Source: a virus. From it: a stretch of 21,926 nt of DNA. The position numbers and the translations under genes were made by a program. Positions 13,990-20,583 of the stretch are shown one piece after another; within the stretch, counting starts at the first letter, position 1; every line of letters starts with the position of its first letter. Below the pieces are notes generated by a model. It was not told the origin of the DNA, made no database searches, and was given only the letters and a program-made list of their open reading frames with translations. The stretch spans positions 1 through 21,926 of IMG/VR virus record IMGVR_UViG_3300017724_001437; one strand, given 5' to 3'.

Positions 13990-14001
13990 TAAATACAACT
14001 A
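13989..14001 (+). promoter_or_regulatory. Candidate phage late-type -10 element (TTAAATA-NN-ACTA), copy 2
   Basis: TTAAATACAACTA ends at the A of the ATG at 14001. If it works like a T4 late -10 box, transcription would begin on or within a base or two of the start codon, giving a leaderless message. In agreement, no Shine-Dalgarno sequence is visible in 13972-14000. This rests on similarity to copy 1 and to TATAAATA, not on data. Confidence 0.35.
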
Positions 14002-14756
14002 TGAAGTATGTATTAGTTACAGGTGGCTTTGATCCACTACACTCAGGTCATTTAGCGTACTTTAAAGCGGCAAGGAAACTTGGTGACAAACTGGTAGTTG
14101 GACTAAACAGCGATGAGTGGTTGACAGAAAAGAAAGGTCAACCCTTTATGCCATTTGCAGAACGCCTTGCTATCATAAGCGAACTTGAATGCGTTGACAG
14201 CGTATTAAGTTTTGATGACAGCGATGGTACAGCATGTGGAGCAATATTCAAACTAATGGCTACTACTACAGGTGAGTATGTATTTGCTAACGGCGGCGAT
14301 AGGGTTGATGGCAACGTACCTGAGTATGCTACATATGGTGACAAAATAGAATTTGCATATGGGGTAGGTGGTACAGACAAAATAAATTCAAGTAGTTGGA
14401 TTTTAGAAGAATATAAAAATCCTAAAACAGTTCGTAGTTGGGGTTGGTATAGAGTACTTGACAACAAACCAGGTTATAAAGTTAAAGAACTTGTTATCGA
14501 GCCTGGTAAGAGTCTGTCAATGCAAAGACATAGACATAGATCAGAAAACTGGTATGTGTTAAAAGGTACCTGTGTTATTCAGACTAACTATAACAACAGA
14601 GACGAAAAAGTAACAGTAGATACAAATCGTTCTTATACGATAAATCAAAATGTATGGCACAAGGGTATTAACAACACACAAGAATATTGCCATATACTTG
14701 AGGTACAGTTTGGCGAACATTGTATTGAACAAGATATAGAAAGAAAAGAAGAATGA
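14001..14756 (+). CDS. Cytidylyltransferase-like domain fused to mannose-6-phosphate isomerase type II cupin
   Basis: Two sugar-activation domains are joined in 251 residues. Residues 1-140 form a nucleotidyltransferase of the RfaE-C/TagD/cytidylyltransferase type: GGFDPLHSGH with H14-x-x-H17, ANGGD at 96-100, and KINSSSWIL at 127-135 in place of the ISSTxIR motif. Residues 145-245 form the cupin of ManC-type bifunctional enzymes: RSWGWY, then YKVKELVIEPG, metal ligands H177, H179 and E182 in QRHRHRSENW, H220 in WHKGINN, and ILEVQFGE. In ordinary ManC the cupin follows a GDP-mannose pyrophosphorylase; here that is replaced by an HxGH enzyme. The ATG is fixed by the first strand (KYVLVTGGF), although no ribosome site is seen. 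It probably feeds the glycosyltransferases downstream. The sugar and nucleotide are unknown. Confidence 0.88.
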   Translation: MKYVLVTGGFDPLHSGHLAYFKAARKLGDKLVVGLNSDEWLTEKKGQPFMPFAERLAIISELECVDSVLSFDDSDGTACGAIFKLMATTTGEYVFANGGDRVDGNVPEYATYGDKIEFAYGVGGTDKINSSSWILEEYKNPKTVRSWGWYRVLDNKPGYKVKELVIEPGKSLSMQRHRHRSENWYVLKGTCVIQTNYNNRDEKVTVDTNRSYTINQNVWHKGINNTQEYCHILEVQFGEHCIEQDIERKEE

Positions 14757-15454
14757 AAATTTTTGTAGGATACGATACCAGAGAAGACATTGCTTACCAA
14801 GTATGTAAGCACAGCATTGAATCACTATGCCCAACAGCAGAAGTAATTCCTTTAAAGCAAAACGAGTTAAGGAATGACAAGTTGTATTGGAGAGGTGAAG
14901 ACAAACTTGCTTCAACAGAATTTACATTTACACGTTTCCTTATCCCACACTTAATGAATTACAATGGCTGGGCATTGTTTATTGATAGCGACATTGTGTT
15001 TACAGAAAATGTAAAAAACTTATTTGATCTTGCAGACGACAAGTATGCTGTTATGTGTGCCCAACACGATTATACACCCAAGCCTGGAACAAAGATGGAC
15101 GGACAAGTACAAACACAATACCCACGTAAGAACTGGTCAAGTGTTGTGTTATGGAATTGTGGACACCCAAGTAATCAAGCAGTAACAATTGACAGTGTAA
15201 ACAATCCTAACTACGATGGAAAATACTTTCACAGATTTAGTTGGCTCAAGGACGAAGAAGTAGGACAAATCAGTCACGAATGGAACTGGCTTGTTGACTG
15301 GTACCAAGAACCTGAAGACGGAACCCCAAGAGCATTACACTACACAGAAGGCGGTCCTTGGTTTGAAAATTACAGACACTGCGACTATGGTGATGTTTGG
15401 AAAAAATATCTAACAGATATGATGTACACAAATGACGATACAGGAAAAAATTAA
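14753..15454 (+). CDS. GT-A glycosyltransferase (GT8-like)
   Basis: The 233-residue protein begins with MKIFVGYDTRED, a first strand typical of small GT8-like enzymes. It has FIDSDIVF at 77-84, the D-x-D that binds Mn2+ and the nucleotide sugar, and LWNC near 133. ALHYTEGGPWFENY at 194-207 is equivalent to the GT8 C-terminal His and Gly-x-x-PW element. The catalytic layout looks complete. It is coupled by a 4-base overlap to the sugar-activation fusion gene, so it may use the product of that enzyme. No signal peptide or membrane helix is seen; it should act in the cytoplasm. Confidence 0.85.
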   Translation: MKIFVGYDTREDIAYQVCKHSIESLCPTAEVIPLKQNELRNDKLYWRGEDKLASTEFTFTRFLIPHLMNYNGWALFIDSDIVFTENVKNLFDLADDKYAVMCAQHDYTPKPGTKMDGQVQTQYPRKNWSSVVLWNCGHPSNQAVTIDSVNNPNYDGKYFHRFSWLKDEEVGQISHEWNWLVDWYQEPEDGTPRALHYTEGGPWFENYRHCDYGDVWKKYLTDMMYTNDDTGKN

Positions 15455-15908
15455 AGACTGGGCATTCGGTCAGTTATCAAATGTGAGTGAACAGTTTAAT
15501 AATCTATCTCCATGTCCATACGCAAAAGCAACTTTTGTAAATGATAAAATATCATTTGTAGAATCAGACCATAAAGATTTTTTAGATACAGTTACGCAAG
15601 AGATAGAAAAGTTTGACGGAACTAAAGACGTTGTTATTGTGTATTCTGTACACAATCCATTTGGCTTAGACTATCTTGAAGGAACTATTGAAGGCTTAAA
15701 TTTTATGTTGAACAAGCGTGGCAAAGACATTTGGCTTTTAGGATTTCATGATGAATGGACAATGATATTCATACAAAAGATTACAAAACTTGATGATGCC
15801 AGTATCGAGTTAGAAAAGAAAGGTTACTACAATAACTATAATAAAGAACAATATTACCACTACGTAAGTAAACGAAGGAAATTAAGAAATAGATATGATG
15901 CTGAATAA
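15432..15908 (+). CDS. Unknown protein with SPCPYAKA motif
   Basis: The 158-residue protein is not recognised. It has one notable motif, LSPCPYAKA at 25-33, with its only cysteine at position 28. It also has a strand-rich centre (DVVIVYSVHNPFG; DIWLLGFHDEW) and a C-terminal Lys/Arg/Tyr-rich helix (YYHYVSKRRKLRNRYDAE). The two His-containing strands could form a metal or nucleotide site, but no family pattern is matched. It overlaps the GT8-like gene by 23 bases and the next gene by 14. Being placed between two transferases it may be an accessory factor. Function remains unknown. Confidence 0.75.
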   Translation: MTIQEKIKDWAFGQLSNVSEQFNNLSPCPYAKATFVNDKISFVESDHKDFLDTVTQEIEKFDGTKDVVIVYSVHNPFGLDYLEGTIEGLNFMLNKRGKDIWLLGFHDEWTMIFIQKITKLDDASIELEKKGYYNNYNKEQYYHYVSKRRKLRNRYDAE

Positions 15909-16716
15909 AAGACCAAAATGTTTTGTAACAGATACTACTGATGAAATTGTTAAATGTCTAACAGAATCTTTTTCTGTTATAGAACCCACAGGACATAAAG
16001 TTCTTTTAAACGATTCCTCAGACACTCCTCTTGTTATTAGGGGTATGACTGAACGTAAGGTTATACAAGTAGCAGAAAAACAAAACCGTGATTATTTTTA
16101 TATTGATACAGGGTATATGGGCAATCTACATAAGCGTAAAGATTTTCATCGTGTAGTTAAGAACAACGTGCAACATATGAAGCCACGCTACGATCTTCCA
16201 GATGATAGATTTAAGCAGATACCACTGTCAATGAGTAGTATTAGATTTAGAGGTTGGCGCAGAGCTGACGGCCCTATTCTTGTTGTTACTCCATCAGCAA
16301 AGCCTTGTAACTTTTATAACATTGATAGAGATACTTGGGTAGAAGAAACATTATCAGAGATTAAAAAATATACTGATAGAGAAATTATTATTAGAGATAA
16401 AGGGTTACGTAGAGAACGTGTAGGTGACTTTAGTGTACCTATGCAACTTGTGAATGACAATATACATTGTGTTGTAACATACAATAGTATTGCGGCAACC
16501 GAAGCAATTAGTACAGGAGTTCCTGCGGTAGCACTTGCTCCAGGTGCGGCTGATGAGTTATGTACAAAGACGATTGCTGAAGTAGAAAGTCCTTATTATC
16601 CAGACGAAGAAAAAGTTTTACAGTGGCAAAATTGGTTAGCATATTGTAACTACACGACAACAGAACTGCGTAACGGCAGGGCATTAGATATTGTAGAGGA
16701 GTTTAATCTGTGTTAA
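15895..16716 (+). CDS. GT-B-like glycosyltransferase-related protein, paralogue A2
   Basis: The 273-residue protein is the closest relative in the window of the 3158 protein. Both have D-x-GY-x-GN followed by K, R and Q-x-x-KP residues (here about 71-97), EIIIRDKG (163-170) where other members have an HP, and a TYNS-x-A-x-x-EA-x-x-x-GVP donor-site motif (195-210). Here the tail is WQNWLAYCNYTTTELRNG. This part resembles capsule and surface-polysaccharide transferases. The first 60 residues include a strand PLVIRGM. The gene starts at ATG 15895 (a second ATG follows directly) and overlaps the next by 7. A catalytic role is likely but unproven, because the HP motif is missing. Confidence 0.6.
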   Translation: MMLNKRPKCFVTDTTDEIVKCLTESFSVIEPTGHKVLLNDSSDTPLVIRGMTERKVIQVAEKQNRDYFYIDTGYMGNLHKRKDFHRVVKNNVQHMKPRYDLPDDRFKQIPLSMSSIRFRGWRRADGPILVVTPSAKPCNFYNIDRDTWVEETLSEIKKYTDREIIIRDKGLRRERVGDFSVPMQLVNDNIHCVVTYNSIAATEAISTGVPAVALAPGAADELCTKTIAEVESPYYPDEEKVLQWQNWLAYCNYTTTELRNGRALDIVEEFNLC

Positions 16717-17636
16717 CAGTTGCATCATACATGAAAGTAATTCCGCCTGGGAATTCAAATCCAGAAAAACCAGCACTACTTAAAAATTTTATTCAAGGTG
16801 TAAATCTTGTAGGAGATAGAGGATTAATTGTCGACTCTTATCATCCTATAGACACAGACGTTGCAGTGATACAAGGCTTTGTACATGCTAACAGTAAACA
16901 AACACCACACTTAAAATTACGTAGACAGGTTTATGACAATCAATTAAAACGTGGAAAGCGTTGTATTATTGTTGACAGTAATTTGTTTCTTGCATTTGAT
17001 AAAAACAACAGTAACACATATCTCCGCTACAGTTATGATGGTATATTTGCCAACACAGGCGAGTACTGTAACGCCCCAGAACATGTTGACAAAGTGCGTT
17101 GGCAGAAAATGAAAAACCAATTAAAGATAGAAGTTAAGCCTTGGAGAATACAAAACAGTGGACATATTTTAGTTTGTTGCCAACGTAATAACGGTTGGAG
17201 TATGCAGGGACAAAATGTATTACAATGGTTACGACAAACAGTTGAACGTATTAGAGAACATATAGATGCTCCTATTATTGTAAGATTTCATCCAGGTGAC
17301 AAGCACAAAGATACGTATGAGCCACAGATACGAGATCTAAATGTTAGCGTTAGTCATAGTAAATCTATATTTGATGATTTACAAGGAGCAAGAATATGTG
17401 TTGGACATAATAGTAGTCCAACTATCATTGCCGCTATTCAAGGTGTTCCTATTTTCTTAACAGACCCGGGACGTAGTCAAGCAAAAGATGTTGCTAACTA
17501 CAATTTTAAATATCTATCACAACCAGAAGAATTTGATAGAGGACCATGGCTTGAGAAACTTGCACAATGTCATTGGACACTTGAAGAACTTAAAGATGGT
17601 AGTTGCTGGAAACACATGAGGAAGTATATACAATGA
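16710..17636 (+). CDS. GT-B-like glycosyltransferase-related protein, paralogue B1
   Basis: The 308-residue protein has VKPW near 142-145, GHILVCCQRN at 151-160, and IIVRFHPGDKH at 189-199, which carries the HP motif of capsule-type and sialyl-type GT-B enzymes. The donor-site run NSSPTIIAAIQGVP follows at 234-247, and the tail DRGPWLEKLAQCHWTLEEL lies at 276-294. The N-terminal half (VAVIQGFVH, then RCIIVDSN) fits the acceptor domain. GTG 16710 is the start, with AGAGGAG at 16695-16701, and overlaps the previous gene by 7 bases. It is nearest to the 18454 protein. Sugar donor and acceptor are unknown; the two-domain size is at the small end for GT-B. Confidence 0.65.
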   Translation: MLTVASYMKVIPPGNSNPEKPALLKNFIQGVNLVGDRGLIVDSYHPIDTDVAVIQGFVHANSKQTPHLKLRRQVYDNQLKRGKRCIIVDSNLFLAFDKNNSNTYLRYSYDGIFANTGEYCNAPEHVDKVRWQKMKNQLKIEVKPWRIQNSGHILVCCQRNNGWSMQGQNVLQWLRQTVERIREHIDAPIIVRFHPGDKHKDTYEPQIRDLNVSVSHSKSIFDDLQGARICVGHNSSPTIIAAIQGVPIFLTDPGRSQAKDVANYNFKYLSQPEEFDRGPWLEKLAQCHWTLEELKDGSCWKHMRKYIQ

Positions 17637-18457
17637 AAGTATTAGCAATAACAACATTCCATCAAGAAGGTCTGGAGTTATACGGACAACGTTTTATAGA
17701 TACGTTTGCACAAAACGTAGACAAGCAGATTGATTTAGTTGTTTACACAGAAGATTGCACACCTACCAATCCACAACCAGATAGAATTCAAATAGTTGAT
17801 GCAAAGCAAGTATTACCAAAATTAAATGCATTCAAAGAAAAATGGGGAAGTGTAGATAAAGCAAACGGAATATGTCCTCCAGATATTAAAGCAAGACGAC
17901 CACGCGACTGGCACAAGAAGTTTAAGTGGGACGCTATTAGGTTTGCAAACAAAGTGTATGCAGTGTATGATGCTTGTACACAAACACAATACGATTTAGT
18001 AATATGGATTGACGGCGATACTGTTTGTCATAGTCCAATCACACAAGACAAACTTGTAAGTTTCTTTCCAGAACAAAACTGGTTAGCGTATTTAGGACGT
18101 GGCAAGAAATGGCCTGAGTGTGGATTTTATGGTTTGTATATTAATCAACAAGGTGCTATTGATTTTCTCAAAGAATTTGAACGTGTGTATGAAGACGCTG
18201 ACAATGGTATCTTTACAATGGAAGAATGGCACGACAGTTATGTATTCGATGAAGTACTAAAGAAGATTAGAGTACAACATCCTAACATTACAGACCTAAG
18301 TGGACATCTTGTTAAAGGTGAAGGACATCCTTTGATTAATACAGAACTTGGTGCATACTTTGATCATCTTAAAGGTGCTCGTAAAAATGTAGGTAAAAGT
18401 AAACTACAAGATTTATTTAAAGTACGCAAAGAAGAATACTGGAAAGATGCCAAGTGA
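17633..18457 (+). CDS. GT-A glycosyltransferase-like protein
   Basis: I chose ATG 17633 (274 residues), with GAGGAAG at 17618-17624, over an in-frame TTG at 17603 that lies inside the preceding gene. The protein starts MKVLAITTFH. It carries VIWIDGDTV at 123-131, a D-x-D motif for metal and nucleotide sugar; ECGFYGLYI about 159-167; EEWHDSYVFDEV about 209-220; and a C-terminal GHPL...FDHLKGARK, where the His and Lys resemble the final ligands of GT8-like enzymes. It sits between two GT-B-like genes with 4-base overlaps on both sides. A transferase role is well supported by the motif order; specificity is unknown. Confidence 0.78.
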   Translation: MKVLAITTFHQEGLELYGQRFIDTFAQNVDKQIDLVVYTEDCTPTNPQPDRIQIVDAKQVLPKLNAFKEKWGSVDKANGICPPDIKARRPRDWHKKFKWDAIRFANKVYAVYDACTQTQYDLVIWIDGDTVCHSPITQDKLVSFFPEQNWLAYLGRGKKWPECGFYGLYINQQGAIDFLKEFERVYEDADNGIFTMEEWHDSYVFDEVLKKIRVQHPNITDLSGHLVKGEGHPLINTELGAYFDHLKGARKNVGKSKLQDLFKVRKEEYWKDAK

Positions 18458-19284
18458 AGTTTGGTTTGTTTACACACAATGGTGCATTAAATTCAAAGCC
18501 TGTCTTTGAAGCATTTGCTAATGGTGTAGCACATCTGGGACACGAAGTTGTGTACAATGACATCAATGCCGATGTTGCTGTTATATGGAGTGTACTATGG
18601 CATGGTAGAATGTCAGCAAACAAAAACGTGTGGGACACATTTATAAAACAAAATAAAAAAGTTATTGTACTTGAAGTAGGTGCATTGTTTAGAGGCACTA
18701 CATGGAAGGTAGGCATTAATGGTATTAACAAAGATGCTACATTTCCTAAAGGCAATAATAATTCTGACCGTGCTACACAGTTTGGACTTGAACTTAAACC
18801 ATGGAACACTGACGGCAGTAAGATTGTAATTTGTACTCAGCATGATAAAAGCGAACAATGGACTAACATGCCTACTATCAATCAATGGGTAGGTAACATG
18901 GTAAACGACATACGAGCATATACGGACAAAGAAATAATTATCCGACCACACCCACGTTGTAAAATTAACATTCCGGGCGTTAGAACCATAATACCAAAAC
19001 AAATACCAGGCACATATGATGATTTTGATTTAGAATTTGATGATGTATATGCTGTAGTAAATTGGTCAAGTAATCCTGCAACTCAAGCAGTGATGGCTGG
19101 CATACCTGTATACACTGGACCAAGTAGCCTTGCATGGGACGTTAGTATAAAAGATTTACAAAATATAAACGATCCTAAACTGCATGATAGAACACAGTGG
19201 CTCAACAATTTGGCATACACAGAATGGAGTGTGCCGGAAATATCTCAAGGAATCCCAATAAAACACTTGACTTCTGAATTATAA
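18454..19284 (+). CDS. GT-B-like glycosyltransferase-related protein, paralogue B2
   Basis: The 276-residue protein parallels the 16710 protein. LELKPW lies at 112-117, SKIVICTQHD at 122-131, IRAYTDKEIIIRPHPR (HP at 166-167) at 153-168, and NWSSNPATQAVMAGIPVY at 203-220. The tail DRTQWLNNLAYTEWSVPEI ends the family signature. VAVIWSVLWHG and KKVIVLEVGA form the N-terminal domain strands. Start is GTG 18454, overlapping the TGA of the upstream gene (GTGA). Its last codons contain the -35 box of the promoter at 19267. It is the final gene of the accessory run. The intact HP motif makes catalysis plausible. Confidence 0.65.
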   Translation: MKFGLFTHNGALNSKPVFEAFANGVAHLGHEVVYNDINADVAVIWSVLWHGRMSANKNVWDTFIKQNKKVIVLEVGALFRGTTWKVGINGINKDATFPKGNNNSDRATQFGLELKPWNTDGSKIVICTQHDKSEQWTNMPTINQWVGNMVNDIRAYTDKEIIIRPHPRCKINIPGVRTIIPKQIPGTYDDFDLEFDDVYAVVNWSSNPATQAVMAGIPVYTGPSSLAWDVSIKDLQNINDPKLHDRTQWLNNLAYTEWSVPEISQGIPIKHLTSEL

Positions 19285-19295
19285 TACTGTATAAT
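19267..19295 (+). promoter_or_regulatory. Consensus sigma70 promoter before the 420-residue gene and uvsW
   Basis: TTGACT at 19267-19272, a 17 bp spacer and a perfect TATAAT at 19290-19295 make the best vegetative promoter in the window. The -35 lies inside the end of the 18454 gene. The start point would be near 19302, 19 bases before the ATG, with AGGA at 19310-19313 as ribosome site. The ten bases CACTTGACTT (19264-19273) also surround the -35 of the gp32 promoter. It would restart transcription after the accessory block, so uvsW need not depend on it. Confidence 0.75.
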
Positions 19296-19320
19296 GCTAT
19301 TATAAGTTTAGGAATCACAA

Positions 19321-20583
19321 ATGAACCACGATTACAAAATTGAAGATTTATTAGAAGCACTTGTAGGATTAACAGTCCTGCCGGGTAAGCATTGGAAAGA
19401 TAAATGCTTTCAATTACATGTTGACAACTCAAAAGTATTAAACAGTATTGGACATCAAGTGTTCAAAGGTTCTGCACTAACACAAAAGCAACATGCACTT
19501 GTTAAGAAATTACTGCTTGAGTATTACACTGAACAGTTTACAGAACAAGGTATTGATATCACTAAACACGTTGATCAAATTAGAGAGCCTTATAGAAATG
19601 TAGACAAAAGTCATTGGGTTAAGTTTACACCAACTTCAAACGGTACCTTTGTAAGCATTAGATTTCCTTTTAGTAATCAAGTTATTGAACACCTTAACGA
19701 TCTTAAAAATAATGATCTAAGTAAAGATGAATACTTCTATGAAAAACATACGCACAACTTTTTGGCAACTGAACAGAATGTTTATAAAGTTGTAACTATT
19801 GCAAATAAATTTAAAGAACAGTTTGATGTTGACACAGACGTACAATTATATTATAATGAACTTGTAGAATTTACTATGAATAAAGATAAGATTATTCCAG
19901 GCATATATGAAAATGAATTTAAAAATATGAGTAGTAGTTTAGCAGAAAAGTTGTCAGCAAGATATAATAACCCTAACGAGTCACTACTTGAACTTTGGGA
20001 TAGACGTTACTTGTACGGACTACATCGTTTTCCAGACTTTACATTCCCCCAGGATCTTACAACGTTGACACACAAGTTATTAGATAGAAAAAATAGTTCA
20101 GTGTTTATTAGATCAACAGAATGGACATTGAATCAAGTATTAGAATCGTTAAATGAACTAAACAGGTTTCCGTGTATTATGCTCATTGATCCTGACGTGG
20201 CATCTGATCATTTAAGTATGATTTATAATGCATGTAACGGGTTTTTAGCAAACGAAGAAATATCCGTTATGTTTAGATTGGACAACAAGACCAATGGTGA
20301 ATTTAACCAATTCATCAGGGATAAGGGATTAAATAATAATATAAGCAGTAAGACAAGACTTGTCGTTGCTAATCGTAAGAAGATAACAAAGCCTATTATA
20401 AAGTCTAATTGGGAACCAGTATGTGTACTATCACTTGGTGACTCAAGAGGTTCACACTCATACGCAAGAGAGTACGTAGAAAGATTTGATTTGAAATTAT
20501 TTTGGACAGTAGAAGACAGTATGATATCAACATACACAAGACACCGTGACACAACATACACAACAGGAGTGCAGACTATATGA
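19321..20583 (+). CDS. Unrecognised 420-residue protein coupled to uvsW
   Basis: I do not recognise this protein. It has an N-terminal helical part with KGSALTQKQHALVKKLLLEYY at about 49-69, a middle mixed region, and a C-terminal alpha/beta half. Strands there include SVFIRSTEW, FPCIMLIDPD (about 283-292), ISVMFRLDN, TRLVVANRK and PVCVLSL. That layout, together with Lys/Arg-rich turns, recalls the second RecA-like half of a helicase or a toprim-like core, but no Walker motif, DEAD box or arginine-finger motif is visible. Its ATG follows the window's best promoter and its TGA overlaps the uvsW ATG (ATGA), so it is expressed early with uvsW. A role in replication, repair or recombination alongside UvsW is the likeliest guess. 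Confidence 0.85.
   Translation: MNHDYKIEDLLEALVGLTVLPGKHWKDKCFQLHVDNSKVLNSIGHQVFKGSALTQKQHALVKKLLLEYYTEQFTEQGIDITKHVDQIREPYRNVDKSHWVKFTPTSNGTFVSIRFPFSNQVIEHLNDLKNNDLSKDEYFYEKHTHNFLATEQNVYKVVTIANKFKEQFDVDTDVQLYYNELVEFTMNKDKIIPGIYENEFKNMSSSLAEKLSARYNNPNESLLELWDRRYLYGLHRFPDFTFPQDLTTLTHKLLDRKNSSVFIRSTEWTLNQVLESLNELNRFPCIMLIDPDVASDHLSMIYNACNGFLANEEISVMFRLDNKTNGEFNQFIRDKGLNNNISSKTRLVVANRKKITKPIIKSNWEPVCVLSLGDSRGSHSYAREYVERFDLKLFWTVEDSMISTYTRHRDTTYTTGVQTI
20565..20569 (+). promoter_or_regulatory. Ribosome binding site of uvsW inside the upstream gene
   Basis: AGGAG lies 10 bases before the ATG at 20580, inside the last codons of the 420-residue gene. It supports the start chosen for uvsW and shows that uvsW can be initiated independently of re-initiation at the ATGA overlap. 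Confidence 0.6.

Noticed and set aside
13939-14000. Minus-strand promoter for the leftward trio
   Set aside because: The best reading (TTGTAT with TAACTT 16 bases on) matches poorly at both boxes; no confident call is possible although some promoter must exist.
17603-17632. TTG start extending the GT-A gene at 17633
   Set aside because: It would lie inside the previous gene without a ribosome site; ATG 17633 has GAGGAAG upstream and begins with the natural first strand.
18417-19002. Two long minus-strand frames opposite the 18454 gene
   Set aside because: The plus-strand protein has clear family motifs; the antisense products are rich in Cys, Phe and Tyr without any motif or start signal.
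3158-19284. DNA base hypermodification system (kinase, PLP enzyme, radical SAM)
   Set aside because: The mix recalls hypermodified-thymine phages, but no hydroxymethylase or thymidine pyrophosphorylase-type gene is seen and glycosyltransferases dominate. Kept only as a weak alternative.
3158-19284. Bacterial O-antigen or prophage island
   Set aside because: gp32, UvsX and UvsW with no integrase, attachment site, tRNA or host gene point to a lytic T4-like genome rather than an integrated island.
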